Below are positions 1-11,840 of a stretch of DNA of 64,000 nt, in pieces. Each line of letters starts with the position of its first letter. Position 1 is the stretch's first letter. The DNA is from Toxotes chatareus (taxonomy: Eukaryota > Chordata > Actinopteri > Toxotidae). Both the position numbers and the translations under genes were made by a program. The stretch spans positions 19,784,001-19,848,000 of the forward strand of contig CM028889.1 of the NCBI GenBank assembly GCA_016801885.1, written 5' to 3'. The notes below the pieces were generated by a model. It was not told where the DNA came from. It made no database searches and saw only the letters and a list, made by a program, of their open reading frames with translations.

Positions 1-113
1 TGTGTTGGAGACATATGTTCACTTTCCTGTGTTAGTGGTTTGATTGTTTTGGTTTAGACTCCAGGGAAAATGGTCCAGAGGTCCAAGAAAAGGGCAAGGT
101 CGTAGCAGTTAGG

Positions 114-135
114 CGTGTGTGTGTGTGTGTGTGTG
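114..135. repeat. (GT)n microsatellite
   Basis: About 11 GT units. Confidence 0.9.
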
Positions 136-993
136 ACTCTAAGTGCACATGTTCTAACTATCTAGAGAGATGTTGTGGACATATTGGGTTTGCAGTGGGC
201 CAACCCAAATGCTAACCCATTGGAAAGGATGATCTCAGAAAGCAGACAGTTCTTTAGTGTTTATACAGAGGGCACATAAACTTTACACAGACCTGGATCT
301 GACACACCATTGTTGGCTCCACTGTTTGCGGTCCTCGTTGTTTATTTTCACACCACATTCCCTTCGTGTAGCCCCTGTCCACCACTTTCTGCTCCCACGT
401 TCACTTCACACTCCATCAATAGACAACCTATGGCCATCACAGCCACCCTTTCTTGCCCACCGCTGAAGCATGCTGCTGTTGGACCCCCTCAGGCTGATCC
501 GTACCACCAGAGTTGCCACAGCCCGCTGACTGGGACAGAAGGACAGATGTGGGAACGACTGGGTTGGCTGGGTGGGAGGTGGAGGAGACTGCTGTGATCT
601 CAGCAATGTGTTGGACTGTGATGTGTTAGACTCATAAACAAAGGTGGACCGCAGCACTGCAGGCCAGGGAGTATGTGAGTCCCACAGACAAATTTCAGCC
701 ACATATGCTCCACAGGTGCCCAGAACCTCTCTAAAATATCAACTGCACAGTTGCTGAAAACAGAAGTAATCATCGCTGCGTACTGTTGTGCATCTGATTA
801 TTCTAAATGAGGAACATGAGTTGTCCTTTGACCTGTTAATTCTGCTAGATACAGTTTGTCCTCTACTTAAATGTTTAAAAAAAACAAATTAAAGTCCTGC
901 ATTCAAACTATTATAATGTAAAAGTACCGAAGTAATGTCTGGACAATTTTCAACTGTAGAGTAACATACAATTGCCCTTTATTAGTTTATCAT

Positions 994-1065
994 CAGTGGT
1001 GGAAAGGAAATAAATATATTTATTCAAATATTGTATTTAAGTACATATTTGATGTACTTGTAGCG
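994..1065. repeat. Fragment of a teleost hAT-like non-autonomous repeat
   Basis: It starts CAGTGGTGGAAA and continues with an AT-rich run containing TATTTAAGTACA, the terminal sequence of a repeat I recognise as common in fish genomes. Only one terminus is present, beside the LINE relic. Confidence 0.45.
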
Positions 1066-2235
1066 TGCAGAGTGCAGCAAAGAATATTCCACTATCCATA
1101 AGGGACATCTTGCAGCATGAAAGGACCTAAGCTTCCTCAAGAATTAGAGTCTACTCTGTCCCTTCCTGAAGACAGTCTCTGTGTTGCAGTTCCAGTCCAG
1201 TCTGTTGTCGAGGAGAACTCCAAGGTATTTGTATCCCTCCATCATGCCTACCTCCTGTCCGAGAATGAATACGGTGCTAGTCCTGGTCATTCTGAAGTCC
1301 AGGACCATGTTCTTGGTCTTGGCCACATTCAAGACAGATGGTTGTTCTGACACCACTACAAAAAGAGTTCCACCAGGTCTCTGTGCTCAACCACCTGTCC
1401 ACCACTGACACACCCTGCAACTCCAAAAATCATCTGAAAACTTCTGACAGGGGTTGTTCTGAAAGTCAGAGGTGTACAGGATATGGAGGAAAGGTGACAG
1501 GACAGTTCCTTGCAGTGCTCCTGTGTTACCACCATGGTTGCCACCCATTCAGACACAGGTCCCCAGCAGCTGCACAAACTGTGGTCAATCTGTCAGGTAG
1601 TCTGTAGTCAAGGAGGTTGTGGAGGTGTCTGGCTGAATATTCTGGAGCTTCTCTGTCAACAGGACTGTTTGAAAGACACTGAAGAAGTCAAAGAACATGA
1701 TTCTCACGGTTCTGTCTGCAGAGACGTGCTCACCTGAAATGAGCCAACACCTGTGCTGAACCTGCTGAAGAACATGTTGCCTTTGTTTTGGATTCACCTC
1801 AGCCTTAAAACTAGTAATCTTTTTCATGTCAGAACACACATCCCTCACATTGTTTTTGCACATTTTGTTTTCCAACTTCCTCCTATAAGCTCTCCCTCAG
1901 CTTCACTTTCAGTTCCCACTCTTCAGTAGGTCTCTGTCTCTTCTTCCTGTTGATCAACTCCATCAGGTCACAGGTGATCTAGGGCTTGTTGTTGGGGAAA
2001 CATGGCACTGTCCTGGTAGGGATGGTGTTGTCCACACAGAAGTTTAAGTACTCCATTATGTAGTCTGTTACAGAGTTGATGTCATCTCCATGTGGCTCAC
2101 AGAGTACATTCCTGCCTGTGGCCTCAAAACATCCCTGCAGAGTCTCATTAGCTTCCTGTGGCTACCTCCAGCTCTATTGGTCACTGGCTGCTGCTGGACA
2201 AAGGATGTGTAGTACATTTAATTCACCGGGGACCT
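1066..2235 (-). mobile_element. Decayed LINE reverse-transcriptase relic (L2/CR1-like)
   Basis: Minus-strand translation gives degraded but recognisable non-LTR retrotransposon RT text: VSADRTVRIMFFDF followed by LTTDYLTD (near 1700-1600), then CVSGGQVVEHRDLVE (near 1380), NVAKTKNMVLDFR, EGYKYLGVLLDNRLDW and KGQSRL (1356-1144). Stops and frame changes between the pieces show it is dead. The edges are approximate; the family is assigned from these motifs only. Confidence 0.7.
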
Positions 2236-3957
2236 CACATTTCCCCTGACGGCAGAAATTATTGATGCAATACCCTATATGTAGTATTTATATGGTGAAG
2301 CTAATTTTATCTGCTTTAAATTCTGTTGGGTTGTTCAATCAATAACAATGAATCATATTTCATGGAATAATCATACTTGTTGAATGTAGATGTAAAACGT
2401 AATTCTAGCTGTCTGTAAATGTAAATATTAAATATACCTGCTAAAAGTATAACGGCAGGATTAGTTTTAATTCATGCATGTTGACAGGATCTAATAATTC
2501 ATCAAAGTCAGGACATTTTTTCTAATATTTGTTGTTCACTAATTCATATACATTTTGTTGCATTTATGTGGTGGAGCTGACCTGTTTTGGGCCCTCAGTC
2601 AGCTGTCACAGTGGCCTGGTCTAATGAGATGTGAAGTGTGTGTTTTTAGCCTTTATTTTGTCCAGCCTGTCTCTGGAGCCAGGGAGCTTTAGGACGGCCA
2701 TGCCCGATGGCCAGCCTGTCTTATTGTCGGTGCTAGTTGAGCGGTCACCATGGTAGCCTTTAACCCCTCTGCAGATCCCTATCGAACCTTTCTTTATGTG
2801 GGGCATCGCCGCGTCACACGAGCCACAGAGCCCACTGTCAGTGAAAGTCTGTTTGCCCCGGCTGTGACGGATTGCCATTCACACAGTAATTCATTCACAA
2901 ACACACACTGTTCATTTCACACAGCCACTATGGCAGGGTCACATGCTGGGAAAATCCCTCTGAACTTTCAATGCACACATGTGCATGCCCACGTACTCCA
3001 ACCGTCCCAGCACGTAGTGGTCAACTGTAAGAATAAAGGTCTTCATGGTCACATTAGTCACAGTGATGTTTGGAATAGTTTTTCCTGGGAAATGTTTGAT
3101 TCCTGAAGAACTAATGAGTCACGTAACCAAAACACAAACCACACTGCACACTGTACACTGTACTGTACTGACAACTATAGCATGAAATTTATTAGTGAAT
3201 AAATTCCAACTGTGACATCTGTTTTGTTTTAGTTACTTTGAGTTTTTAATAATGAAAGCATCCTGAGAGACAGAGACTATTTTGCATCTGAAAAGTCTTC
3301 TAAAACAACAATGTCCTCCAAATGTGACATAAATGTAATATTGATTCTCAGGTGTTATTGATGTTAAAGGATAAATATGACCGGTAGCAGCTAGTTAGCT
3401 TAGCTTAGCACAAAAACTCTGACTTAGTGTCATAAAGAAACAAAGAGAGAAAAAACATGAGCATGACTGAGAGGTTAAAGTGATTCTAAATCTGTACTGA
3501 TGGCCTTTGGAAATGGAGTCTGCAAGTGGGTGAATTCTTTCTCAGGCTCCTGCTGCATTTCTTTAGAGAGTGGAGGTTGTGGGGTTGGGGCAATGGCAAG
3601 GGGTGGGGTGGTCGCAGGGAGTCTTCGGACTCAGAGAGATTGGTGACGAGATGGGTGTTGGGGGTGGTAGAGATTGGTGACCAGTGAAACATGTGGAGCA
3701 CCACACATTGCACTGTGTGATCATTAGTTCTTGTCTCAAGGGAAATGTACCTTTGACCCCTTCTTATAGAACAGCAGACAGACAAAGCATAGCGAGCCAA
3801 AATATACAAACTTCCAAAACTAGAATGTGAGAATGTGTAATTCCGCCCCTTGATGTGTGTGTGAATAGGCATATGCAAGTGAACTGGCACAGACATGGAT
3901 CATGCCCATGATTAACTCACTTTCTGTGCAAACTTTCTGTGCAAACTCATTTGTCTT

Positions 3958-3962
<5 letters not shown>

Positions 3963-4024
<62 letters not shown>
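3963..4024. repeat. (CA)n microsatellite, about 31 units
   Basis: Uninterrupted CA dinucleotides. This is the cause of a spurious poly Cys-Val frame on the other strand. Confidence 0.98.
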
Positions 4025-4026
<2 letters not shown>

Positions 4027-4299
4027 ATTGTTATACAAGCTTTCCCAGACATCAGAAGAGCAGTTCTGAGAAAATCGGGCATGACTGTTTACACGACTGA
4101 GGTCCAAGTTATTTTTAACATATTTTGGCAAAGGCTTGAAGTCTATTTAGTGTTTAGGCCCTACTATTGTAAAGAAAATAAATAACACCATAAAGATCTT
4201 GACATTGCAATGTGTGATCATGTGAAAACATGCAGGGTGACATACAGACTATGTTACATTAACATAATTCAGCTCTGTACTGTATGCGTTATATTAACG

Positions 4300-4523
4300 C
4301 TCCTATAAGGCATTATTACCTCTGCACTACATCCACCTTGCAACATTGCACATTATATTATTATTATTTGTACAGACTTTCTTCCTCTTAGTACTTTCCT
4401 CTTCTCTTATTTTAGTATTAAAACTTTCTTTTCTTGTTCAAACTTGCACCAACAACACCACATCAAATTCCTTGTATGTGTAACATACCTGGCAATAAAG
4501 TTTTCTGATTCTGATTCTGATTT
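4300..4523 (+). mobile_element. 5'-truncated LINE 3' end (L2-type) with TTCTGA tail
   Basis: The segment runs through TTGCACC, AAATTCCTTGTATGTG and TGGCAATAAAG into a short tandem CTGATT tail. This is the typical 3' end of fish L2-like LINEs, left after truncated retrotransposition. The 5' edge is uncertain. Confidence 0.6.
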
Positions 4524-4962
4524 AAAGATGAGGGAGCTATGAGTTCAGATCTGGCGCCATGTTTACAAGCACTTAATGTCATTTTGAGGTCCAGAGCTTT
4601 TTCATTGTTTTACTGCAAATGTTGAAAGTCCTCAACTCTGGTATTTGAAATTCATCAGACATACAGCCTCTCAACAACAAATTGTGCAACCTCAGTAATC
4701 TGACCCTCCACTCTCTGGTTTCTTATGATTTCCAGAATACATTGTCAAAAGACCAAGAACTTAAACTGCGTAATTCAGGACTGCTAAAATCTCACTGAAA
4801 GATACAGACTAAAGGTCTCAGTGCTTTACCTTTCTTGGTGATAATTTATCTTTCCCCCTCCCTCCTGACAACTGCTCACAACCAGGAAGAAGTCTTTGTT
4901 ATATCTCATCTCTTTGCATTCCATCTAGTTGCTTGTCTTCTCACAGGTACCTCTGTAAAGCT

Positions 4963-4965
<3 letters not shown>

Positions 4966-5001
<36 letters not shown>
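4966..5001. repeat. (GA)n microsatellite, 18 units
   Basis: Uninterrupted GA dinucleotides. Confidence 0.97.
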
Positions 5002-5003
<2 letters not shown>

Positions 5004-5551
5004 ATAACAACACAATTCTTCTGCACAGAACAGTTAACAATATGACCACCTAACCATGAAAATACTTTGCGCATCCATCTGTCCTTCATCCATCCCTTCA
5101 TCCTGGCATCTGTGCATCTTTTGATGTTGCTAATTTGAGCTGGACGCAGATAAAAAGGTTATCTAAAAGAAGCAGCACTGCTGGTCCTCAGACAAGCAGT
5201 CACCTTGTGCCCTCAAAGACCTCAGACCTCCTGTGATAACCCACCAACAGCCCCACTGCACGAGATACACTATCAGCCCTTAGAGCTCTGCTGACAACTT
5301 CCCACAGAGACGGGGAACTATGTTCTGTCCAAGAAAATATGTGATGGTCATGGCAATGAGGACATCGATGCAATAGGGTCTGGTTAGTTGTTTCTTTTGT
5401 TGTAATAATGCTGAGATTTGCTAAGTGCTAATAGTATATATGTGTATATGTACTGTGGGATAACTTTATTTACATAGCACCCTTACACAAAAATGTGTAG
5501 TACAATGTGCAACAAAAGCATGTTAAGGTTAGGGAAGTCACAGCATGTCAC

Positions 5552-5554
<3 letters not shown>

Positions 5555-5619
<65 letters not shown>
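5555..5619. repeat. (AC)n microsatellite, about 32 units
   Basis: Uninterrupted AC dinucleotides ending in CATATGTATATAT. Confidence 0.98.
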
Positions 5620-5622
<3 letters not shown>

Positions 5623-7128
5623 GTATATATCCCTTAACATACCTCATTAAATAATGTGTGAGTAGTACTGTCAAAAACCCTGCTGTTCACAACTTTCCAC
5701 TAGGTGTGAAGCATGGCTACTTCATATTGGTTGGAGCTTGTTGAGCTGTGCAAACATTCTTGTAAAACTCGTAAAACATTCTCTGAGAAAATGTTTTCAG
5801 TGGGTTTAGGTAGACTGCAGGAGTGGAGGGAAGTGGGGTGACAGCCGAGGTCTTCCTTTTCCACCACCGCTGCCTCTCCTCCTCCTTCTTTCCCACTACA
5901 CTTTGAATTCCCGAACATCTAACTCATCACCCAAGTCTGCGTCAGTGTTCCCTGACTCACAGTGCTGCTGCGCATGCATGCAAACACACAGAGGCCCCAC
6001 ACATGCAAAGATGCAGAAACACACATGCAACAGCATCACTGTTACACAAACTTTTACAGGGAGTTGGCAACAGTGCCATTTTTTCCTGATGTGGTGACCT
6101 GTTGCTACATTTCCTCATTCCATCACAACACCAAACATCCAGGAAGCATGGATCCAGCTTGCAACAACATCGAGTCAAGACCTCTGGGGTGTTTTCATAG
6201 AGTTATAAATGGGTTGTCAGAGAGTCTGTACATCTCTTGCTGCTCCGGGTAAAGTCAACAGCTCTGGGGGTCATTCATTAATCTGCAAGGCCTTAGCTGA
6301 CATGTGCAAGGGGGGCAGACTGCCTGTAACCTCTCACAATCAGTGATACCACAGGGACTGTAAGAGAAAGAGAGAGAATAAAAGAAAACGGTCTGTTTGC
6401 TGCTCCTTAGTCTCCTGCTCTTTCCTGTCTCTTTCCATCTCCCGTCTTTTCATCAACATTTGTTATGCTGTTGGTCTCTGTTAGCCAGTTCTGTCATCCA
6501 TCATAGTCTCAATTTCTGGCCTGCCCTGTGCTATTTTAGCCTATTTGATCCAGGAAAAGCAAAGAACACAAAAACAAAAACAGAGGAGATGGACAGTTTG
6601 AAAAACACAGTAGACATCAGCAAAGAGAAAAGAAGAAAAGAAAACAATGCACCCCCCCCCCCCCCAACCACAGTTGATTCTGTCCAATTTTAGAGACATT
6701 TTCCGGACACAAAGTTACCTTGGCATTATCTTCTTATTGTGCAACACAAGGCAGAATCAATACCAACATCTGTGCCTGTAGAAAAAAGGTCTTGTGTTCC
6801 TTCTTTTACGTTCTCTTGCAATCAGACCTGAGGCATCAATTGCTTCTGACTGATTAGTGCCTCAGGTCATGGACTTCCTGAAGGAATTAAGATTCCTGTT
6901 GCATGGAACTGCAGATGATATAATTTTCATTTTTCTGAACATTTTAAGGACTTCCGGTACATGTTTGCTTAAAAGTTAAGACTGAAGGTTCATTCTTGAC
7001 TCTAAAAACACTCGTCTAATCAGTCTCAATGCAATTGCATCCACTGACGAAGACTACATGATACCATCAAAAGATTTGTCCTTTGTTCTCTATCAAGCCA
7101 CTGTTGTGTTGTCTCATGTTGTATGTAG

Positions 7129-7385
7129 CAGTGGAAGAAGTATTGAGGTCTGAGTAAAAGCAGCAATACCATTTTATAAAAATACTCCAGTACAAGTAAA
7201 CACCATGCATTCAAGCCCTTTCTTGAGTAAGAGTAAGAATTAAAATGTACTTAATACATGGAAATGGCCCCTTACATTATTATATTATGTGTAAAGTACA
7301 AGTACCTGTACTTTTACAAAATTATACTTTTGTAAAAGTACAGCACTTGAGTAAATGTACTTATATAATAATATTCCACCAGTGG
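7129..7385. mobile_element. MITE-like element with CAGTGG termini and palindromic centre
   Basis: The left end CAGTGGAAGAAG and right end TTCCACCAGTG are roughly inverted. The body is full of ACTTGAGTAA/GTACTTTTAC motifs typical of a fish hAT-like repeat. Near its middle lies a perfect 16-bp inverted repeat (7306-7321 and 7328-7343). Confidence 0.55.
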
Positions 7386-8701
7386 TTGTATTTGGTAAAA
7401 TACCAACAGCAAATTAAAGGAGACCTCACCCCTGCGCCTACAGCTGACTTCCTTAATTCAAGCCTCATTTCTCTCCTGTTCCTTCATTGTTCCCATAAGA
7501 AACCTTTCCTAAACCATTGTGTAGCTGCCTGCTGGTCAGCACTCTGTACTCTCTCCCATCATCTCACTCTCTCACTCTCTCTTTTGCCTTTTCAGTCTCC
7601 CAGGCTGAATGTGAAACCCTGGTACCTAAAGTCAGTGACTATCATGTGGGAAAATTGTCATAAAATGCATGGCGTAAACAGTCATTGAGAAGAAACAGCT
7701 CCCCCTTTATTTCCACTAAGTGCACCATCCAGTGGCTGGAATAATGGCTTTACGGGAATTTGATTGGAATGTTTGTTCTGTTTTTTAAACACAATGCACA
7801 GCCAGCTGAGAGAGGGGCAGGGTGCTGTTGGTGCAGAGTTGAAGAGGAGGTCAAACATAGTCCTCAGCATGTCCTATACTATCCACATCCAGCTGTGGTT
7901 TCCCACATGTGAGGCAGTTGGCTCCTCAAGTCACACACCAGCAGTGAGAAAAGCCTGATTGGTGCCCACGGGGATATAAGGTGGATTTCACTGACAAGTT
8001 TTATATTTGCAGTGATGTTCGACAGAGCACACCTGCTGTTTTCACCAACAGCCTGTATTTCTTCAGTCATGCAGTTACATACGTTGACAGTCTTTCTTCT
8101 TCTGGCCACTGAGCAGTTGTTGGGGGACTTATTGTAGCTTAGAGACACATTGATGGCAGTTGTTCAAGGTGTGACAAATTTTTCACACTGCTCTGCGAGA
8201 TGATGACCTATCAACCTGAGCTGTAGCTGACATGCAACTCCCTGGGCAGCAGTTGAAAACCCCATTGCTACTTCGCAGATGCTGGTCTTCTCAACTATAA
8301 TCTTTTTTTTTTCCAGTAACACAAGAAAAGTGCATAAAAGGAATAGCAAAGTATGACTCTTCCCTTCCCATCTACTCCACTTGGCTCCAATGGGAGAGGT
8401 CTGACCTATCTCACACTGCGAAGGAGCAAAGGGACCCAGTCAACCTTTATTTCAATATGAAAAACAATGACTCATCAAGCTGCAGATATAAAACGGGGCT
8501 GCAACTTTTTGGCCCCTTGGTGGAGGAGATGAATTCCACAGAAAGGCAAGTAAACACATTTGTCAAATTGTGTTATTTGTGGAAACTGTGGTCGACTTTG
8601 GATTAGACCAAATCAGAATTTTGTGCTTTCTGTGCTTTAATAAAGTGGACTGAAAAGACAGGGTTGGTTGAGAATCATTCATTGTTTTCGAACACCAGTA
8701 A

Positions 8702-8870
8702 TACACGGTTGCCCATAAAGTTGGAATAAAATATATTTTACCTCTTCTAATGATTTATTCTTGATAGTTAAAGTGTATATCTGCTCAAAACTTTATTGAT
8801 CAGTCTCTTCCAATGTGATTAATGATGTTTATGAAAACAAACGTATTCCAACTTTATGGGCAACAGTATA
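8702..8870. mobile_element. Tc1/mariner-like MITE, about 165 bp
   Basis: Inverted termini reading GTTGCCCATAAAGTTGGAAT (left) and its complement at 8847-8866 (right) bound a short AT-rich body without coding capacity. TA dinucleotides sit at both outer edges, as expected for Tc1/mariner target sites. No transposase is present. Confidence 0.7.
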
Positions 8871-9249
8871 TTAAAAGAAATGAAACGAAAATACAAAGTT
8901 GACAGAGGGGACTAGTGCCAACAAGAACAAAACATTGGGTGTGAAAAGCTGTTTGAGGATGACACAACTCCATGGAGCACCAAAGGTCTAGGGGAGAAAA
9001 AAAACTGTGACATGTGTTTGGACAAGTTAAGTGCAGCAATTTTAGGATACAAATTAAGTGTTTGTCATTCAGACAAAGTCAGCTCCTCTCTGTTCAAAGG
9101 GAACAGAAACAAAACTCTTCGACCTACTCTTCGTGATAATCTGCCAAATCAAACTCACCCTGACTGCTTGGTTATAAATACAACGCATGTGTGCATAAAC
9201 ACCAAATAAGACACATTTGAACACACATTATATCATGAGGCATAATGAA

Positions 9250-9612
9250 ACAAGTGGGTTTAACCTCTCTCCTGACTCGGGAAAAACCTGAATGTGGAGA
9301 GGTAAGGAAAGATCCCGCCCCATTATGGGTGAAGGGGGGCGAGGGGGCGCTCAGAGCTGGAAAGGCACACAGACCGATGAGGAGAGAGGAGGAAAAGTTA
9401 AGAGGAGATTTTAGGAAGATATTTTAGAGATAAGAAGCTTTCGCGCGAGGATAACATATAGACCTTTAACTGCACGTCGAATATATTCCATTTTTGTCAT
9501 TCACATATTTTGCACCAGGATATCTTTTACACGAGAGGGGGAAAAAATAACCATAGAAACTTCGCCACTCCGCAGGGATGCGTAGATGAAGGCAGTAACC
9601 CCAAAAGGTACG
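9250..9612 (+). promoter_or_regulatory. Probable promoter and non-coding first exon of the S1P receptor gene
   Basis: A locally GC- and CpG-richer stretch (CCCGCCCC near 9316, GGGGGCGCTC near 9345) ends at a strong splice donor, GTAAGT, at 9613. It would join a TTTGGCAG acceptor at 10515-10516, 113 bases before the start codon. S1P receptor genes usually have a non-coding exon 1 and an intron-less coding exon, so this fits. The transcription start is not defined; the left edge is a guess. Confidence 0.5.
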
Positions 9613-10628
9613 GTAAGTTACTTCAGCTGTGGTGAGAAGTAATCGAGCAAATGTGCAGAGACTGGTCTTTGGCAGACACTTGGTTTTGCGACTTCTGTTA
9701 ACAAATGAAGACTCAACTGAACTTTAAACCACTTTTCCAAAACAGGAAAGACGCTTAGACCTCTCAGTGTAGGCGTCTCGTTTCAACTAAAATTGTGTTT
9801 AAATATTGCTAACGCAATTTACTTTATTTTGATAGAGAAGAATTTACATTCTCTACAGTGTTAATAAAGTAGACATAACTGAATAAAAACCCGTTTAAAC
9901 CAACCTGGGAATTACCGGGACTCTAAAACATGATCTCAGGATTATTTTTGCGCCGTTTTGATCATCTTTGTCCGGGAGTCTCACTACTTTCACTAGAAAT
10001 TAATTTAAATAAGAATTTATGAAAGGCTTGACAAGTTATTTTTGACCAGCAATTAACTGCCACAGCTCTTTGTTCAACTAAAAAGGGTGACAGTAAAGAA
10101 AAAAAAAAACTTGTAAGGGCCCAGTTTACAGGTTGTTGTTTATTTTCTATTTTATCTAATTCTTTATAAGTCTGTGTTTTTTATATTGTCTTATATGTAA
10201 TTTATATATTTTAAGTGCTGCTGATATCTTGTCCACTTCTGTGGAGGATATTTTTAGTTTCAGTGATTCACTTTACAGTTTAAATTTAAAAAATATTATT
10301 TAGGATGGCCTAATATATAACTTTTTATATTTATTTTGAACTTGCTATATTTTATGTTTCTTCATGACAATTGCTTTTATTCCTCAGTGCCCTTAGAGAG
10401 ACTTTTTTCTTATATAAATCAACCAAAATGCTGTTGTATGTAACTTTAGTGACTTTTGTGTGTTGAATATAAAAATTAAATGTAAATTTTATCTCTTCTT
10501 TGCATTTGTTTGGCAGGTCCCTTATGAGGCTGTAAAATGACTGCCCTAACACTGTCTAACACTGGCTGAGTAAGCCTGAAGTCCCTCTGCTGTGTCCAGT
10601 GCTGTGGCTCCCTCTGCTGTGTGAAGGA

Positions 10629-11840
10629 ATGGCAGGCAGTACGGAGACAGTACTGGAGGAAGGGATGAATATTGTCATCGTCAAGCATTACAACCACACA
10701 GGGAAGTGGGACCGGCCGCGCAACAGCGAAGCCTGTAAGATAGCTGTGCTGCTCTGCATCTGCGTGCTGATTGTCCTGGAGAACATCACGGTCCTCCTTG
10801 CTCTCTGGAGGAACAAGCGCTTCCACAGCCGCATGTATTTCCTCATCGGAAACCTGGCACTGTCAGACCTGCTGGCTGGTGTGGCCTATGTAGTTAACAT
10901 CTTTACTTCAGGACGTAACACCTTCTTCCTGACACCAAGACAGTGGCTGGCTAGAGAAGGGAGCATGTTTGTGGCCCTCAGTGCCTCCACGTTCAGCCTT
11001 CTGGCCATTGGGATTGAGAGGCACATGACTATGGTGCGTCTGCGTCCATGTGAGACGGCAGGTCGAGGGAGACTTCTAGGGCTGCTTGCAGCTTGCTGGC
11101 TGGTGTCAGTGCTTCTCAGTGCCCTGCCCAGCCTGGGGTGGAACTGCCTGGATAACCTGAACTCCTGCTCCACAGTGCTGCCACTATATGCTAAGAGTTA
11201 CGTGGCCTTTTGCATTAGTGTCTTCAGTGCCCTGTTGGTGGCTATCATTATCCTCTACATCAGGATCTATCGCTTGGTGACCTCTAGCGGCCGCAGGGTG
11301 AGCAGCCGGCCTTCCGAGCGCTCACTGGCCCTTCTGCGGACAGTGGTTATTGTTCTTGGAGTGTTCGTCATATGTTGGGCCCCCCTCTTCCTCCTGCTGC
11401 TGCTGGATGTGGGTTGTAGCCCACATAAGTGCCCTGTACTCTACCAGGTGGACTGGTTCATTGCCCTGGCCGTGCTCAACTCTGCCCTCAATCCTCTGAT
11501 ATACACTCTGTCCAGCAGGGAGATGAGGGCCGCCTTCTTTCGGCTGCTGTGCTGCTGTCAGACCAGTATGGAACCCACTGGGACTACTGTGGTGGGCAAC
11601 CCCCACCTGGGCACAGTCATCCCCACAGCAGAGAACAGCAAAACCAGTTTGGGTGGAGGAGGGGGCAGTGGGGCTGGCAAATCCACAGTGAATAGAGGGA
11701 AGGTTGCCACACCTATGAACTCTGAAAATAAGCATGGAGATCCCTCTGCCACTGCTGTGCCCCACCCCTCTGGGCCTGCAGACCTTCTATCAGCTGTGCT
11801 GGTGAAGGCAGGGGCACTGCCGCCCCTTAGCAAGTTCTGA
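10629..11840 (+). CDS. s1pr4: Sphingosine-1-phosphate receptor (class A GPCR), probably S1PR4 orthologue
   Basis: Cell-surface receptor for the lipid sphingosine-1-phosphate, signalling through G proteins. The single coding exon encodes 403 aa. I start at the ATG at 10629 (G at -3, G at +4); the frame is open to a GTG at 10599, which is not a likely vertebrate start. Seen in the protein: an N-terminal HYNHTG motif with an N-glycosylation site near residue 22; seven hydrophobic segments from about residue 37 to 292; an R-E pair at 109-110 matching the S1P headgroup-binding residues of the family; ERH at 130-132 in place of DRY; SCSTVLPLY in loop 2; NPLIY at 288-292; and a palmitoylation-type triple Cys at 308-310. 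The tail (about 90 aa) is Gly/Ser-rich and unlike known tails. The family is certain. The subtype is less so (about 0.6): the body resembles S1PR3, but HYNH, the TMVR stretch, DW.ALAVLNSA and 19p13.3-type neighbours favour s1pr4. Confidence 0.93.
   Translation: MAGSTETVLEEGMNIVIVKHYNHTGKWDRPRNSEACKIAVLLCICVLIVLENITVLLALWRNKRFHSRMYFLIGNLALSDLLAGVAYVVNIFTSGRNTFFLTPRQWLAREGSMFVALSASTFSLLAIGIERHMTMVRLRPCETAGRGRLLGLLAACWLVSVLLSALPSLGWNCLDNLNSCSTVLPLYAKSYVAFCISVFSALLVAIIILYIRIYRLVTSSGRRVSSRPSERSLALLRTVVIVLGVFVICWAPLFLLLLLDVGCSPHKCPVLYQVDWFIALAVLNSALNPLIYTLSSREMRAAFFRLLCCCQTSMEPTGTTVVGNPHLGTVIPTAENSKTSLGGGGGSGAGKSTVNRGKVATPMNSENKHGDPSATAVPHPSGPADLLSAVLVKAGALPPLSKF

Larger units (their letters stand above)
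1..9249. other. Intergenic region left of the S1P receptor gene
   Basis: No gene recognised. Besides the repeats listed separately, it holds a C13 run near 6651 and a GCTAGTTAGCTTAGCTTAGC motif near 3390 of the kind found in fish repeats. All open frames lack family motifs, start often at non-ATG codons, and overlap low-complexity sequence. Confidence 0.7.

Noticed and set aside
2750..3106. 118-codon frame starting MVAFNPSADPYRTF
   Set aside because: No recognisable motif, a codon pattern like random sequence, and no promoter or splice context.
3820..4131. Frame with a long Cys-Val repeat (also 5483-5674 and 15353-15664)
   Set aside because: Direct translations of CA/TG microsatellites.
10599..10628. 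An in-frame extension of the S1P receptor starting at GTG (MLWLPLLCEG reading)
   Set aside because: GTG is not a normal vertebrate initiation codon, and the ATG at 10629 has good context.
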